Source of the DNA: an uncultured Spirochaetaceae bacterium | Lineage (GTDB): Bacteria > Spirochaetota > Spirochaetia > Treponematales > Treponemataceae | DNA: 48,909 nt | Direction: 5' to 3' | Assembly (NCBI GenBank): GCA_902766125.1 | Contig: CACXCG010000041.1 | Location: forward strand, 1 to 48,909 | In this document: piece by piece, positions 16,621 to 25,867 of the stretch | Numbering within the stretch: position 1 is the first letter of the stretch | Layout: each line of letters opens with the position of its first letter | Notes under the pieces: generated by a model | What the model saw: the letters and a program-made list of their open reading frames with translations, nothing else | Databases searched by the model: none | What the model was told of the DNA's origin: nothing | Program-made: the position numbers and the translations under genes

Positions 16621-17652
16621 TTACATTGTGCGGTCATCAACTGCAGCAATTTTTGAAAGCGTTGCCATAAGTTCTTCAAACTGAGGCGGAGTCAGCTGCT
16701 GAGAGCCGTCACTCAATGCTTTTTCGGGATTACAGTGCACTTCAACTTCAAGACCGTCTGCTCCGATTGCAACGGCTGCTTTTGCAAGTTCGGGAACCAT
16801 CCAGCGAATACCGCAAGCATGACTGGGATCAATAAGCACAGGAAGATGCGTTTCTTTATGAAGGAAAGGAACCGCACTTAAATCAAGGCAGTTTCGTGTA
16901 TATGTGTCAAACGTACGGATTCCGCGTTCACACAGAATGACATCTTCGTTACCGTTTGCCATAATGTATTCAGCAGACATCAGAAATTCATTTATGGTTC
17001 CTGACAGTCCGCGTTTTAAGAGCACCGGCTTTTTTGCATGTCCCAGTTCTTTGAGTAAGTCAAAGTTCTGAAAGTTACGGGCACCAACCTGAATCAAATC
17101 AATATCTGCATACAAATCAAGTTTTGCAAGATCCATGATTTCTGAGCAGACAGGAAGTCCGGTTTCTTTTTTTGCTTTTAGAAGAAGATCTATACCCTCT
17201 TTTCCTAAGCCCTGAAAACTGTACGGAGAAGTACGGGGTTTAAATGTTCCGCCGCGTAAGATTCTTGCACCTGCATTTTTTACTGCACGGGCTGCGCTTA
17301 AAATCTGCTCTTCGTTTTCTACAGAACAGGGGCCTGCAATCATGGCAACTGTTGTACCGTCACCAATAACGCAGGGAGTCACCCCTTCCTGACCGGCACC
17401 GACAGTGATAACCGTGTCCTCCGGGTGAAACGAGCGGCTTGCAAGTTTATAGGGAGCTGAAACCCGTTCTGCACCTTCTACAATATCGTTTACAAGAAAA
17501 TCGCGGGGATTGATTTTTGATGTGTCACCAAGCAAACCCAGAACTGTCTGAGTTCCTTCATTTAACTGAACGCCGACACCCAGTTTTTTTACGTCTTTTA
17601 CAAAATCGTTTATCTGCGCACGGGGCACACCCTTCTTTAATATAATAATCAT
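16621..17652 (-). CDS. aroF: DAHP synthase (3-deoxy-7-phosphoheptulonate synthase), type I beta
   Basis: The 343-residue enzyme joins phosphoenolpyruvate and erythrose 4-phosphate, the first step of the shikimate pathway. Residues 1-70 are the ferredoxin-like N-terminal domain seen in the Thermotoga-type enzyme, where it serves feedback inhibition. The barrel starts with VAMIAGPCSVENEEQ and holds RGGTFKPRTSPYSFQG, GARNFQNFDLL, LLKRG and DPSHACG, which include the metal and substrate ligands. It leads the unit aroF-tyrA-M16. Feedback control of the enzyme by aromatic amino acids is likely from the domain plan but not proven. Confidence 0.95.
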   Translation of the reverse strand: MIIILKKGVPRAQINDFVKDVKKLGVGVQLNEGTQTVLGLLGDTSKINPRDFLVNDIVEGAERVSAPYKLASRSFHPEDTVITVGAGQEGVTPCVIGDGTTVAMIAGPCSVENEEQILSAARAVKNAGARILRGGTFKPRTSPYSFQGLGKEGIDLLLKAKKETGLPVCSEIMDLAKLDLYADIDLIQVGARNFQNFDLLKELGHAKKPVLLKRGLSGTINEFLMSAEYIMANGNEDVILCERGIRTFDTYTRNCLDLSAVPFLHKETHLPVLIDPSHACGIRWMVPELAKAAVAIGADGLEVEVHCNPEKALSDGSQQLTPPQFEELMATLSKIAAVDDRTM

Positions 17653-17669
17653 AGCAAAACCTCTGGCTC

Positions 17670-17698
17670 ATTGTACCGACTTTACAAACCTGACACAA
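17670..17698 (-). promoter_or_regulatory. Promoter of the aroF-tyrA-M16 unit
   Basis: Reading leftward, TTGTGT at 17698-17693, 17 bases and TACAAT at 17675-17670 are found, followed by AGAGG before the aroF ATG. The leader is only about 10 bases. Confidence 0.6.
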
Positions 17699-17766
17699 GG
17701 CATGTTTCTTTTTAAAGAGTTATGTGTTATATTAACAGAAGATACCTTATGTACACAGGAGCCATT

Positions 17767-18537
17767 ATGAAACAGACTGTATTTTTGACTGGCACTTTTG
17801 CCGCACTTCTGCTTACTGCATCGTTCAGCGCATGCAGTTCAACAGAAAAACTGGGCTTTAACGATTCAACAGCTACGGGACTGGATGCTCTTCCGCAAAC
17901 TGCACTGACCGAAGGCTACATACTTGAAGGAGAAGAACGCAACGCTGCTGCAAACTTTGCAAGCGGAGCAACTCTTACCCGGAAACAAAAGGACGCCTGG
18001 CATGTTCAGGACGGCAGCATAACCGTTGAAACTGACGGTATAGCTCAGCTTCTTGAAGACGAAGACTCAGACGGAATGCTTGCAGTGCATTTGGGGCTGA
18101 ATGATTCGGATAAAACCCACAGCATTACGTTTGATATTTCTGATGCAGGAAAACATCCCAAGAACATCTCTCAGACAATTGTCAAACTGCATGTTTACAT
18201 TCCTAAAGAACTTGCATACAACAATGCTGACCGCTTCAACGGAATCATCAACTTTCAGATTAGTGATGTAAACGGAAAAACCGTAACTCTGGGAGGATTA
18301 CTGCAAAATGTATCATTCCAGGACATTGGTACCGGCTGGAAAACAATCACACTGAATCTTGCATACCACACATTCTATCTGGGTCGCAGCACAGGAACGT
18401 TTGAACTTTCAGACATAACCGTATTAAACCGTGCAAAAAGTTTTACGGTTACCGTTCAGGGAAAGAAGGTTGACAGCAACCTTGATGTACCTGTTCTGAT
18501 TGACTGGATTGACTTCAGCGCATTACCCGAACGCTAA
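17767..18537 (+). CDS. Lipoprotein of unknown function
   Basis: The 256-residue product has a lipoprotein signal with lipobox FSAC, so the Cys near residue 24 should be lipidated. The mature part is beta-rich (ISQTIVKLHVYIP, WKTITLNLAYHTF, VDSNLDVPVLIDWIDFS) and may be a jelly-roll like the domains of glycan-binding lipoproteins, but no family was recognised. The start at 17767 is chosen for the signal peptide and for AGGAG just upstream; an ATG 15 codons earlier would spoil the signal. A TATATT -10 lies at 17728-17733. The gene is divergent from aroF and converges on the next gene with only 14 bases between stops. Confidence 0.75.
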   Translation: MKQTVFLTGTFAALLLTASFSACSSTEKLGFNDSTATGLDALPQTALTEGYILEGEERNAAANFASGATLTRKQKDAWHVQDGSITVETDGIAQLLEDEDSDGMLAVHLGLNDSDKTHSITFDISDAGKHPKNISQTIVKLHVYIPKELAYNNADRFNGIINFQISDVNGKTVTLGGLLQNVSFQDIGTGWKTITLNLAYHTFYLGRSTGTFELSDITVLNRAKSFTVTVQGKKVDSNLDVPVLIDWIDFSALPER

Positions 18538-18551
18538 AAAGAACACTGCAG

Positions 18552-20021
18552 CTATTCTTCCTGACGCGTTAAGATGAGCGGATTCTGTTCCAGACGTTCT
18601 TCATCTGTCGGGGTCAGGCGGCATGGCTGCAGTATAATTGTTTCTGACCCGGTAGAGCCATACGAAAGCGCATATGTTCCGGTAAGAGAAGTGCCGGTAT
18701 TTGACCTGAGCTGCAGATACGGCTTACCGAATGCCTGAAGCGATGTATACAGACCGTTATCTGAAATTGAGTCTCCGATTGCAGTATAGGAACCGGAAAT
18801 AAACTTAAAGACTGTTCCGTCAGCACTTGTCCAGGAAGGTTCAGAAGTAAGTTCAGAAATATAATCTGCTGCACGGGCTTTTACTGATGCAACCGCAGGA
18901 CCAGCACTTACCTTTTTATATTCACCGTCCCACGAAGAATTTTCTCCAATCAGCATGCGAAGGTCATCCTGCAAACGGATATACACCGTATCAAGAGAAC
19001 GAAGCGACACATCAACACGACGCTGCAGGTTTTCAACACCCTGATTTATGGTTGTCAGATAGATTCCGTTTCTACGCAGATATGAATTAACCCAGGTATA
19101 CACTTCTTCAGAATCGCTCTGGAAGAAAATAATTTCTGATGAATCATAGTCAAAGAACAGATAGTATTTATCTGAAGCAGCATCTGTCTTATGCCACAAG
19201 CCGTCAAGGAATGAAGCAAACGTTTCTATTGTTCCATCCTGTATGCGTTCAAATTCACGGGCAGCAAGCCGCACTCCGGCTTCACGTTTTTGCGAAACAA
19301 GCACATACTGTCCCGCTGCAGAACTCCAGTCATACTGTGTCTGAAGCTGATCGTTGTTTGCAGAATTAGTATCAGTGCTGTATACCCAGATGGGATAGCT
19401 TGCGCCTGCCGCCTGAGAGCGTTCGTAAGCATCATAACGGTCCATCTGTTGAACATAGATAGAACCATCTGTTTCAAATGATGCAATCTGCTGAAGCGTT
19501 GCACTGGAAGCTGTTCCGCGTATAAAAAATGCCTGCAGTACAGAATTACCGGTTTCGGTATAGCCCTGATACACAAGTGCAGTGCGGTGATCGCCGGTTA
19601 AATCTATGCCGGTATAGGTAAAGGTTCGAACCTGCGTAACTGTAGTTGCAATAACCGCAGAGCGTTCGTATTTTCCATCTGAAGGATTATATAATCCAAC
19701 CAACAGCTGAATGTAGGGGCTCGATGCAGTTCTGATTGAGTTAACCTGATCTTCGTAGCCGTCACCGTTAAAATCCATACTGACAATGCTTAACAGCGTT
19801 TCGTCATTTCTGAGCGATACCAGAGAACTAAGCGTTGTTTCTTCACTCATGGAAAAAGAATCTTCTGATGACTGTTCCGTACGTACCGTAACCTGAGGAG
19901 CAACAACACGAGATCCTGTTACCTTTTCTGGCTGTTCTGAGAGATAGCGTTTAGAAACAAAGGCAACCGCAAGAGCTGCGATTGCCAGAATAAAAATTAC
20001 CGGAACAATGCGTTTATGCAT
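18552..20021 (-). CDS. Membrane-anchored protein with calcium-loop repeat, possibly pallilysin-related
   Basis: The 489-residue product has one hydrophobic segment at about 4-24 and an otherwise extracytoplasmic body. Residues 83-91 (DFNGDGYED) have the Asp pattern of FG-GAP or dockerin-type calcium loops, and DLTGDHRTALV at 140-150 looks like a second, weaker copy. The later part (about 270-480) is beta-rich and ends in polar residues. Treponemes carry proteins named pallilysin-related adhesins with a similar opening, and this may be one; that is a low-confidence guess because no HEXXH motif is seen. The ATG lies 9 bases after the argD stop, so it is probably co-transcribed with argJBD although no link to arginine is visible. 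Confidence 0.6.
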   Translation of the reverse strand: MHKRIVPVIFILAIAALAVAFVSKRYLSEQPEKVTGSRVVAPQVTVRTEQSSEDSFSMSEETTLSSLVSLRNDETLLSIVSMDFNGDGYEDQVNSIRTASSPYIQLLVGLYNPSDGKYERSAVIATTVTQVRTFTYTGIDLTGDHRTALVYQGYTETGNSVLQAFFIRGTASSATLQQIASFETDGSIYVQQMDRYDAYERSQAAGASYPIWVYSTDTNSANNDQLQTQYDWSSAAGQYVLVSQKREAGVRLAAREFERIQDGTIETFASFLDGLWHKTDAASDKYYLFFDYDSSEIIFFQSDSEEVYTWVNSYLRRNGIYLTTINQGVENLQRRVDVSLRSLDTVYIRLQDDLRMLIGENSSWDGEYKKVSAGPAVASVKARAADYISELTSEPSWTSADGTVFKFISGSYTAIGDSISDNGLYTSLQAFGKPYLQLRSNTGTSLTGTYALSYGSTGSETIILQPCRLTPTDEERLEQNPLILTRQEE

Positions 20022-20030
20022 AAGTCTATT

Positions 20031-21206
20031 TTACTGGTTAACGGCACCTTGTGCAAGAACATCATGCAGTATGCTAAGTCCCTGCTTTATTTCTGCCTGA
20101 GAAATGTTAAGCGGAGGAACCAGACGCAGCACATTTGTTCCCGCAGTAGAGAACAGAAGACCTGCTTCCAGACACTGCTTTTCGATTGCAACCGGATCTC
20201 CTTCAATTTCAATGCCAGTCATAAGTCCCAGACCACGCACATCTTTTACGCACGGAATATTCCATGATGCAATTTCTGCGCGCATGTCATTTCCCTTCTG
20301 GGTAACGCGTGCAAGAAAATCAGGAGAGGTAAGCGTTTTAAGCACTACGCGGGCAGCAGCACAGGCAAGCGGATTTCCACCAAATGTTGACTGATGGTCC
20401 CCTGCGGCATACACACCGTTAGCGTTTCCGCGGAAGAGGCATGCACCCATGGGAACACCGCCGGCAATACCTTTTGCAAGCGTAACTACATCGGGATTAA
20501 ACTGAAGCTGTTCACTTGCAAGAAGACTTCCGGTCCGTCCCATTCCCGTCTGAACTTCATCGGCAATAACAAGCGCACCTGCTTTGCGTGCAAGCCGTGC
20601 CGCTTCCTGAATCCATTCAGCCTGAAGCAGATTGACTCCGCCTTCACCCTGAACACATTCAACCATAAGGGCACAGGTTGTATCATCGAATGCAGTTTTA
20701 ATTGCTTCGTAGTCATTTGCCTTTATTGTCTTAAATCCTTCGGGGTACGGCTCAAAACATTCGGGATGGAATTTGTCCTGACCGGTTGCTTTTATGGTTG
20801 CAAGCGTGCGTCCGTGGAACGAGTTTTCAAGCGTAACAATTGTCTTGCGTTTTGCACCGCCGTTTAACTGACCGAACTTGCGTGCTAGTTTAATTGCAGC
20901 TTCGTTAGCTTCGGCACCACTGTTACCAAAGAACACACCGTCAAAACCGGTTGCAGTCAGAAGTTCTTCTGCATAGGCAACACCGGTATCGCTCAAAAAA
21001 TAATTACAGATGTGAATCTGCTTTGATGCCTGCTTTGAAATTGCCTTTACCAGCGGACGGAAATTGTGTCCCAGACAGTTAACGGCAATACCTGCCAGAA
21101 AGTCTATGTATTTTTTTCCGTTCACATCAACAAGAGTAGCACCCTTACCTTTTTTGAACGTTACATCAAAAGAACCGTAATTATTTACGACTGTCTTACT
21201 TGGCAT
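20031..21206 (-). CDS. argD: Acetylornithine aminotransferase
   Basis: The 391-residue PLP enzyme transfers an amino group to N-acetylglutamate semialdehyde. Class III aminotransferase marks are present: YIDFLAGIAVNCLGH near the start, FFGNSGAEANEAAIKLAR for the phosphate of PLP, LVIADEVQTGMGRTG, and the Lys in TLAKGIAGGVPMGA that binds PLP. Length and motifs match ArgD. AGGAGG lies before the ATG, 11 bases after argB. The order argJ-argB-argD is a common arginine operon, and the regulator argR lies about 20 kb away in this window. Confidence 0.95.
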   Translation of the reverse strand: MPSKTVVNNYGSFDVTFKKGKGATLVDVNGKKYIDFLAGIAVNCLGHNFRPLVKAISKQASKQIHICNYFLSDTGVAYAEELLTATGFDGVFFGNSGAEANEAAIKLARKFGQLNGGAKRKTIVTLENSFHGRTLATIKATGQDKFHPECFEPYPEGFKTIKANDYEAIKTAFDDTTCALMVECVQGEGGVNLLQAEWIQEAARLARKAGALVIADEVQTGMGRTGSLLASEQLQFNPDVVTLAKGIAGGVPMGACLFRGNANGVYAAGDHQSTFGGNPLACAAARVVLKTLTSPDFLARVTQKGNDMRAEIASWNIPCVKDVRGLGLMTGIEIEGDPVAIEKQCLEAGLLFSTAGTNVLRLVPPLNISQAEIKQGLSILHDVLAQGAVNQ

Positions 21207-21217
21207 ACTGAACCTCC

Positions 21218-22102
21218 TTAGTAAACCATAGTACCAATGCCGCGGTCACTGAACATTTCGATGAGCAGTGAATGCGGAACACGACCGTCAATGATATGCG
21301 TACGCGGAACTCCACCGTTACGGGCCATAAGGCAGCATTCAATCTTTGGAATCATACCGCCGGCAATAACACCATCTTTCATTAAAGCAGGAACATCGCT
21401 TACCTGAATGCGCTGAATCAGTGACTGAGGATCGTTTACATCGCGCAGCACACCGGGCACATTGGTAAGCTGAACAAATTTTTCTGCCTTAAGTGCAACT
21501 GCAATTTTTGCTGCAGCAGTGTCAGCATTTATGTTGTAACGGTTCATGTCACCCGTTTCGCCAAGTGCAACCGTTGAAACAACAGGAATAAATCCCTGAG
21601 ACAAAAGTGAAGAAAGAATTTCGGGATGAACTTCTGTTACTTCGCCGACATAGCCAAGATCAGCACCATCCTTTTCGATTTTCTTTGCACGCAGAAGCCC
21701 AGAGTCAACGCCGCACAAACCGACAGCTTTTCCGCCTTTTTGCAGAAGGATACCGACGATCTCTTTATTCAGTTTTCCGGCAAGTACCATCTGAACAATA
21801 TCCATTGTCTCTGCATCGGTGTAGCGCAGTCCGTTAATGAATTTACTTTCCTTACCAACGCGTTCAAGCATGTGGTTTATTTCCGGACCGCCGCCGTGAA
21901 CCAGTACAACCTGAATTCCGATTGTATTAAGAAGAACAATATCTTCCATTACGTCTGCTTTGAGTTTGTCATCAAGCATTGCGTTTCCGCCGTATTTTAC
22001 AACGACAACTTTTCCAACCCACTGCTTAAAGTAGGGAAGCGCCTGTGACAGTACTCCGGACCAGTGTTCATTGTCTAAACGGGGATCATCTTCCATATCC
22101 AT
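21218..22102 (-). CDS. argB: Acetylglutamate kinase
   Basis: The 294-residue kinase phosphorylates N-acetylglutamate, the second step of arginine synthesis. It shows [33 protein letters not shown] and the [15 protein letters not shown] segment that closes the active site. The N-terminal extension of about 25 residues (PYFKQWVGK helix) is like that of the hexameric, arginine-inhibited forms, so feedback control by arginine is likely. CAGGAG stands 6 bases before the ATG at 22102. Confidence 0.95.
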   Translation of the reverse strand: MDMEDDPRLDNEHWSGVLSQALPYFKQWVGKVVVVKYGGNAMLDDKLKADVMEDIVLLNTIGIQVVLVHGGGPEINHMLERVGKESKFINGLRYTDAETMDIVQMVLAGKLNKEIVGILLQKGGKAVGLCGVDSGLLRAKKIEKDGADLGYVGEVTEVHPEILSSLLSQGFIPVVSTVALGETGDMNRYNINADTAAAKIAVALKAEKFVQLTNVPGVLRDVNDPQSLIQRIQVSDVPALMKDGVIAGGMIPKIECCLMARNGGVPRTHIIDGRVPHSLLIEMFSDRGIGTMVY

Positions 22103-22123
22103 ACGTAACTCCTGTTGTAACCG

Positions 22124-23395
22124 TTATGTTCTGTAGTCGCCGTTGATTTTTACGTAATCATACGTAAGGTCACAGCCCCATGCAGTACCGCATGCAGTTC
22201 CATCCTCTAACACGACACGAACCGCAACTTCATCCTGAGAAAGAATTTCTTTTGCAAGAGCTTCATCAAAGGCAAGCGGAACTCCGTGATCGAAAACCAT
22301 CACGCTGTCTTCTTTTCCATCGGGAACTCCAAGCACATCGGTAGCACCGTGACGCTGAGCACCTTTTACACTGCACAGAGAAATGACTGTTTTTTCAGGA
22401 CTGAAAGTTGCTCCCGAATAACCCATTGCACACAGAATGCGACCAAAGTTTGCATCGCGGCCATAGAACATTGCCTTAACCAGAGAAGAAGAGACAACAC
22501 TCTTTGCAAGCTGACGGGCAGTTTCTACGGTAGCAGCACCGCAGACAGTACATTCAACTAAGTGAGTTGCACCTTCTCCGTCACCGGCAATCTTTTTTGC
22601 CATCTCTGTGTTGAGGGTGTTGAGTGCTTCGTAGAAGGCATCGAAATCTGCACCTTCTGAATCGATGAGTGTATTTCCTGCAAGACCGTTTGCCATAACG
22701 GTAAGCGTATCATTTGTAGAAGTATCGCCGTCAACAGAAACACAGTTGTAGGTTCCCTGCACGCTTGAAATCAGTGCTTTGCGCAGCATGCGTGAAGAAA
22801 TGGCACAGTCAGTTGTTACAAAGCTGAGCATGGTACCCATGTTGATGTGGATCATTCCGCTGCCTTTACACATTGCACCAATGGTTACGGTTTTTCCACC
22901 GATGGTAGTCTGAACAGCGCACTCTTTAAAATGAGTATCAGTAGTCATGATTGCAGTGCGTGCCTGTTCATGATTTTCGCGGCTTAATCCCTTAACGAGC
23001 GTTTCTATGTTTTCTTCGATTTTCTGAACGGGAAGCTGCATGCCAATAACACCCGTAGAACAGACAATAACATCCTGTTCGCGAATGCCTAACTGTTTTG
23101 CGGCACAGGCAGCCATACGGCGTGCATTTTCAAATCCTTCCTGACCCGTACATGCATTTGCAATACCAGAGTTTGCAATTGCAGCCTGAGCCTTACCGTC
23201 TGACAGATTCTGCATGGTAAGCTTAACACATTCTGCCTTAACGCGGTTCTGAGTAAAAACACCGGCGGCAGTACAGGGCACTTTGCTAAACACAAGTGCA
23301 GTGTCGTTCTTTGTGCGACCGGCGCGCAATCCGCAGAGCATTCCGTTTGCGGTAAATCCCTGAGCTGCGGTAACTCCGCCTTCAACAAATTTCAT
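22124..23395 (-). CDS. argJ: Glutamate N-acetyltransferase/amino-acid acetyltransferase
   Basis: The 423-residue enzyme moves acetyl from acetylornithine to glutamate, allowing the cyclic arginine pathway, and may also use acetyl-CoA. Its precursor cleaves itself before a Thr that becomes the nucleophile; the expected place is Gly187-Thr188 in MIHINMGTMLSF. The family usually has Ala-Thr and a Pro two residues earlier in this stretch, so Gly here is a small departure. KGSGMIH and the later DGDTSTNDT are also typical. It leads the operon and has GGGGGTG as ribosome binding site. With ArgJ present, no separate argE is needed. Confidence 0.95.
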   Translation of the reverse strand: MKFVEGGVTAAQGFTANGMLCGLRAGRTKNDTALVFSKVPCTAAGVFTQNRVKAECVKLTMQNLSDGKAQAAIANSGIANACTGQEGFENARRMAACAAKQLGIREQDVIVCSTGVIGMQLPVQKIEENIETLVKGLSRENHEQARTAIMTTDTHFKECAVQTTIGGKTVTIGAMCKGSGMIHINMGTMLSFVTTDCAISSRMLRKALISSVQGTYNCVSVDGDTSTNDTLTVMANGLAGNTLIDSEGADFDAFYEALNTLNTEMAKKIAGDGEGATHLVECTVCGAATVETARQLAKSVVSSSLVKAMFYGRDANFGRILCAMGYSGATFSPEKTVISLCSVKGAQRHGATDVLGVPDGKEDSVMVFDHGVPLAFDEALAKEILSQDEVAVRVVLEDGTACGTAWGCDLTYDYVKINGDYRT

Positions 23396-23426
23396 GGCTT
23401 TGCACCCCCGTTAAAAAATATAAGCG

Positions 23427-23455
23427 AGTGTAGCACAAAACAAGACCGATGACAA
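23427..23455 (-). promoter_or_regulatory. Promoter of the argJBD operon
   Basis: Reading leftward, TTGTCA at 23455-23450, 17 bases and TACACT at 23432-23427 are seen. The leader of about 25 bases contains the AT-rich stretch TATATTTTTTAA, which could include an ArgR site, and then the ribosome binding site. Confidence 0.7.
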
Positions 23456-23472
23456 GAACAGACTAAATGCTT

Positions 23473-24417
23473 TTATAGGGTTCCGAATCCAGAAGGAAGA
23501 GGTGCGGTAACGGTAACAGACTGCTTTGTCACCGGATGCACAAAGGTAAGCGACTGTGCATGAAGCATAATGCGGTTTTCACATTCAGGAAGTCCTTTTG
23601 TGCCGCCATACAATTCATCACCGACAATGGGTAAGCCTGAGTGCGAAAGATGCAGCCGTATCTGGTGAGTTCTACCGGTATGCAAAAAAGCGTCTATGTA
23701 ATAAAAACCGTCTGATACCGCATGCACTTTAAAATCGGTAACAGAAGGAAGGCCTCCGTTTTTTTCAGATACAACACCCATCTTACACGCAGCACTTTTG
23801 GGACTTACGCGGCCCATACAGAGCGACACCGTAAACTGCGGGGGAACAGACTGTTTTCCGGTATGCGTACAGACAGCGCGATACACTTTCTGAACCGTAT
23901 GACTTTCAAACTGCTGGTGGATGTCCGTGTTAACGCTTCGTGATTTTGTAAACAGTAAGACTCCGCTTGTCTCTCGGTCAAGACGGTGCATGATTCCTGC
24001 ATACGGCGGATTTCTGAGCGAAGGATTTTTTTTCCATAAGTAATCGACAACAGACTGATGTACGTTTCCCCTCCCCTTTACAATCGTTTCTTCTACCGGA
24101 ATGAACGGAGGTTTATTTATAATGATAAAAGATTCGTCTTCAAAAAGCACATCCTGATCCTGAATGATAAACGGTTTGTCATCAGGCTGCTTTTCAAAAA
24201 ATAATTTCTGAGCATTAATTTCAATGACTATTTTTTGATTTTGTTTAACAATCGCTGAAGGAACACGGCACTGTCTTCCGTTTACACAAACACATCCGGC
24301 AACAATCAGCCGCCGGATTTTACTGTTAGAGACCTCAGCATTGATAAGAGACGGAACTTCCAGACGCAAAACTGCATCCAGACGATCCGACTCTTTTACC
24401 GTAACTGTATATGTCAA
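23473..24417 (-). CDS. RluA-family pseudouridine synthase
   Basis: The 314-residue protein has an S4 RNA-binding domain at about 10-70 (SKIRRLIVAGCVCVNG) and an RluA catalytic domain. The catalytic Asp is Asp147 in HRLDRETSGVL, and TGRTHQIRLHL is the other family mark. It should change uridine to pseudouridine in rRNA, but which site cannot be told. The best start is a TTG at 24417 that overlaps the stop of the symporter gene as TTGA, which implies coupled translation; there is no strong ribosome binding site. Its place at the end of a sugar-use operon is odd for a ribosome enzyme. Confidence 0.88.
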   Translation of the reverse strand: MTYTVTVKESDRLDAVLRLEVPSLINAEVSNSKIRRLIVAGCVCVNGRQCRVPSAIVKQNQKIVIEINAQKLFFEKQPDDKPFIIQDQDVLFEDESFIIINKPPFIPVEETIVKGRGNVHQSVVDYLWKKNPSLRNPPYAGIMHRLDRETSGVLLFTKSRSVNTDIHQQFESHTVQKVYRAVCTHTGKQSVPPQFTVSLCMGRVSPKSAACKMGVVSEKNGGLPSVTDFKVHAVSDGFYYIDAFLHTGRTHQIRLHLSHSGLPIVGDELYGGTKGLPECENRIMLHAQSLTFVHPVTKQSVTVTAPLPSGFGTL

Positions 24418-25850
24418 GCTTCTGTACTTGCGTGACGTGCTTTTACGTCTTCTGAAATCTGAGCAATCTTTTCATCGGTAAGAATATACTTTCTCTTAAA
24501 CCAGATGATTGCAACCAGAAGTCCCACTACAGGAACAATGGTCATTGTCATGCGCAGTCCAACTTTTGAACTCTGTGCAACTGACTGAGAGAAATCAATA
24601 AGCTGTTCTGCTTCTGAAGTAGAATCATTGCTCAGGCTGAAAATCTGAAGGCTCAGCGATGCGATAAAGATTGCAATTCCGCTTGCAAGTTTTACGACGA
24701 ATGTCTGCATAGAGAAGATAACGCTTTCGTCGCGGCGGTTGTTCTTAAGCTCACCGTAATCTACCGTGTTTGCAAGGAAGATGGTAGTAAGAATAGAAAG
24801 CATACCGTTTGCAGAGAAGATACAGAATGCAGGAATAAACAGAAGGAATACGTTTGACATTGAAGTGAATGCCATTACAAGCAGCGAAGCGTATCCGACA
24901 ATTGCCATACCAAGGCTGATGTAGAAAATTGAAATGCTTGAGAACTTCTTTCTGAGCAGCGGATACAAAAGCATCATGGCAAGAATCTGCATTGCACCGC
25001 CAAACATATTGAACAGTGTGTACGAATTGTACCAGCCGGTTCCGCCAAAGTCATACTTGAAGAAGTAAATAACCAGGTTAGAAGTGATGTAGATTGAACA
25101 GTTAACCAGAACAATAGTAAGAACAACAACCATTGCCTGATCGTTCTGAAGCAGTGCTTTAAACATCTGTCCAACTGAAGCTGTCTTCATGTCAACGTTT
25201 GATTTTTCTTTAATTGTCAGACACATGATTGCAATAAAGACAACAAACAGAACTGCAACCGCAAGTGTTACATACTTAAAGCCGATGATTTCAATTTCGC
25301 GAGAAGATGTTCCGCCTAAGAGAGCACCAAGACGGGTAACACAGAAGATAGTTCCAATCTGAATGATTGCAGAACCGACACCTGCGCAGGAACGTGCAAG
25401 TGTAGTCAAGTTTTCGCGTTCTTTTCCACCCTTAGTAAAAGCAGGAATCATTGACCAGTACGGAATGTCCATCATGGTGTAGGTAACGCCCCACAGGATG
25501 TAGGTAACTGCAGCATAGGCAACAAGACCTTTTGCATCAAGTGAAGGAGGAGCTGCAAACATCATAAACAGAACGACTGCATTCGTAAGCGTTCCAATCA
25601 AAAGCCACGGGCGGAATTTTCCCATGCGTGTACGAGTCTTTGCAACAACCAGTCCCATAATAGGATCGTTGAAGGCATCGAAGATACGTGCTGCAAGCAG
25701 GATAACTCCCATTGCAACTGCACTTACACCCAGAAGATCCTGGAAATAATACAGTACATAACTTGCTGAAAGCATGTACACCATGTCTTTTCCTACAGCA
25801 CCCAGACCATAAGAAATCTTTTCTGAAGTTTTCAGATTCTTTGTTTCCAT
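24414..25850 (-). CDS. GPH-family sugar:cation symporter
   Basis: The 478-residue protein has about 12 membrane segments and the marks of the glycoside-pentoside-hexuronide family that includes MelB: EKISYGLGAVGKDMVY at the start, DAFNDPIMG in segment 2 with the Asp residues that take part in cation binding, then RMGKFRPWLL. Such carriers bring in galactosides, xylosides or glucuronides with sodium or protons. Beside an alpha-galactosidase, a galactoside such as melibiose or a raffinose-type sugar is a reasonable guess. GAGGAG precedes the ATG at 25850. It follows the TetR gene by 17 bases and overlaps rluA. Confidence 0.9.
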   Translation of the reverse strand: METKNLKTSEKISYGLGAVGKDMVYMLSASYVLYYFQDLLGVSAVAMGVILLAARIFDAFNDPIMGLVVAKTRTRMGKFRPWLLIGTLTNAVVLFMMFAAPPSLDAKGLVAYAAVTYILWGVTYTMMDIPYWSMIPAFTKGGKERENLTTLARSCAGVGSAIIQIGTIFCVTRLGALLGGTSSREIEIIGFKYVTLAVAVLFVVFIAIMCLTIKEKSNVDMKTASVGQMFKALLQNDQAMVVVLTIVLVNCSIYITSNLVIYFFKYDFGGTGWYNSYTLFNMFGGAMQILAMMLLYPLLRKKFSSISIFYISLGMAIVGYASLLVMAFTSMSNVFLLFIPAFCIFSANGMLSILTTIFLANTVDYGELKNNRRDESVIFSMQTFVVKLASGIAIFIASLSLQIFSLSNDSTSEAEQLIDFSQSVAQSSKVGLRMTMTIVPVVGLLVAIIWFKRKYILTDEKIAQISEDVKARHASTEA

Positions 25851-25867
25851 ATTGCGTCTCCTCTACG

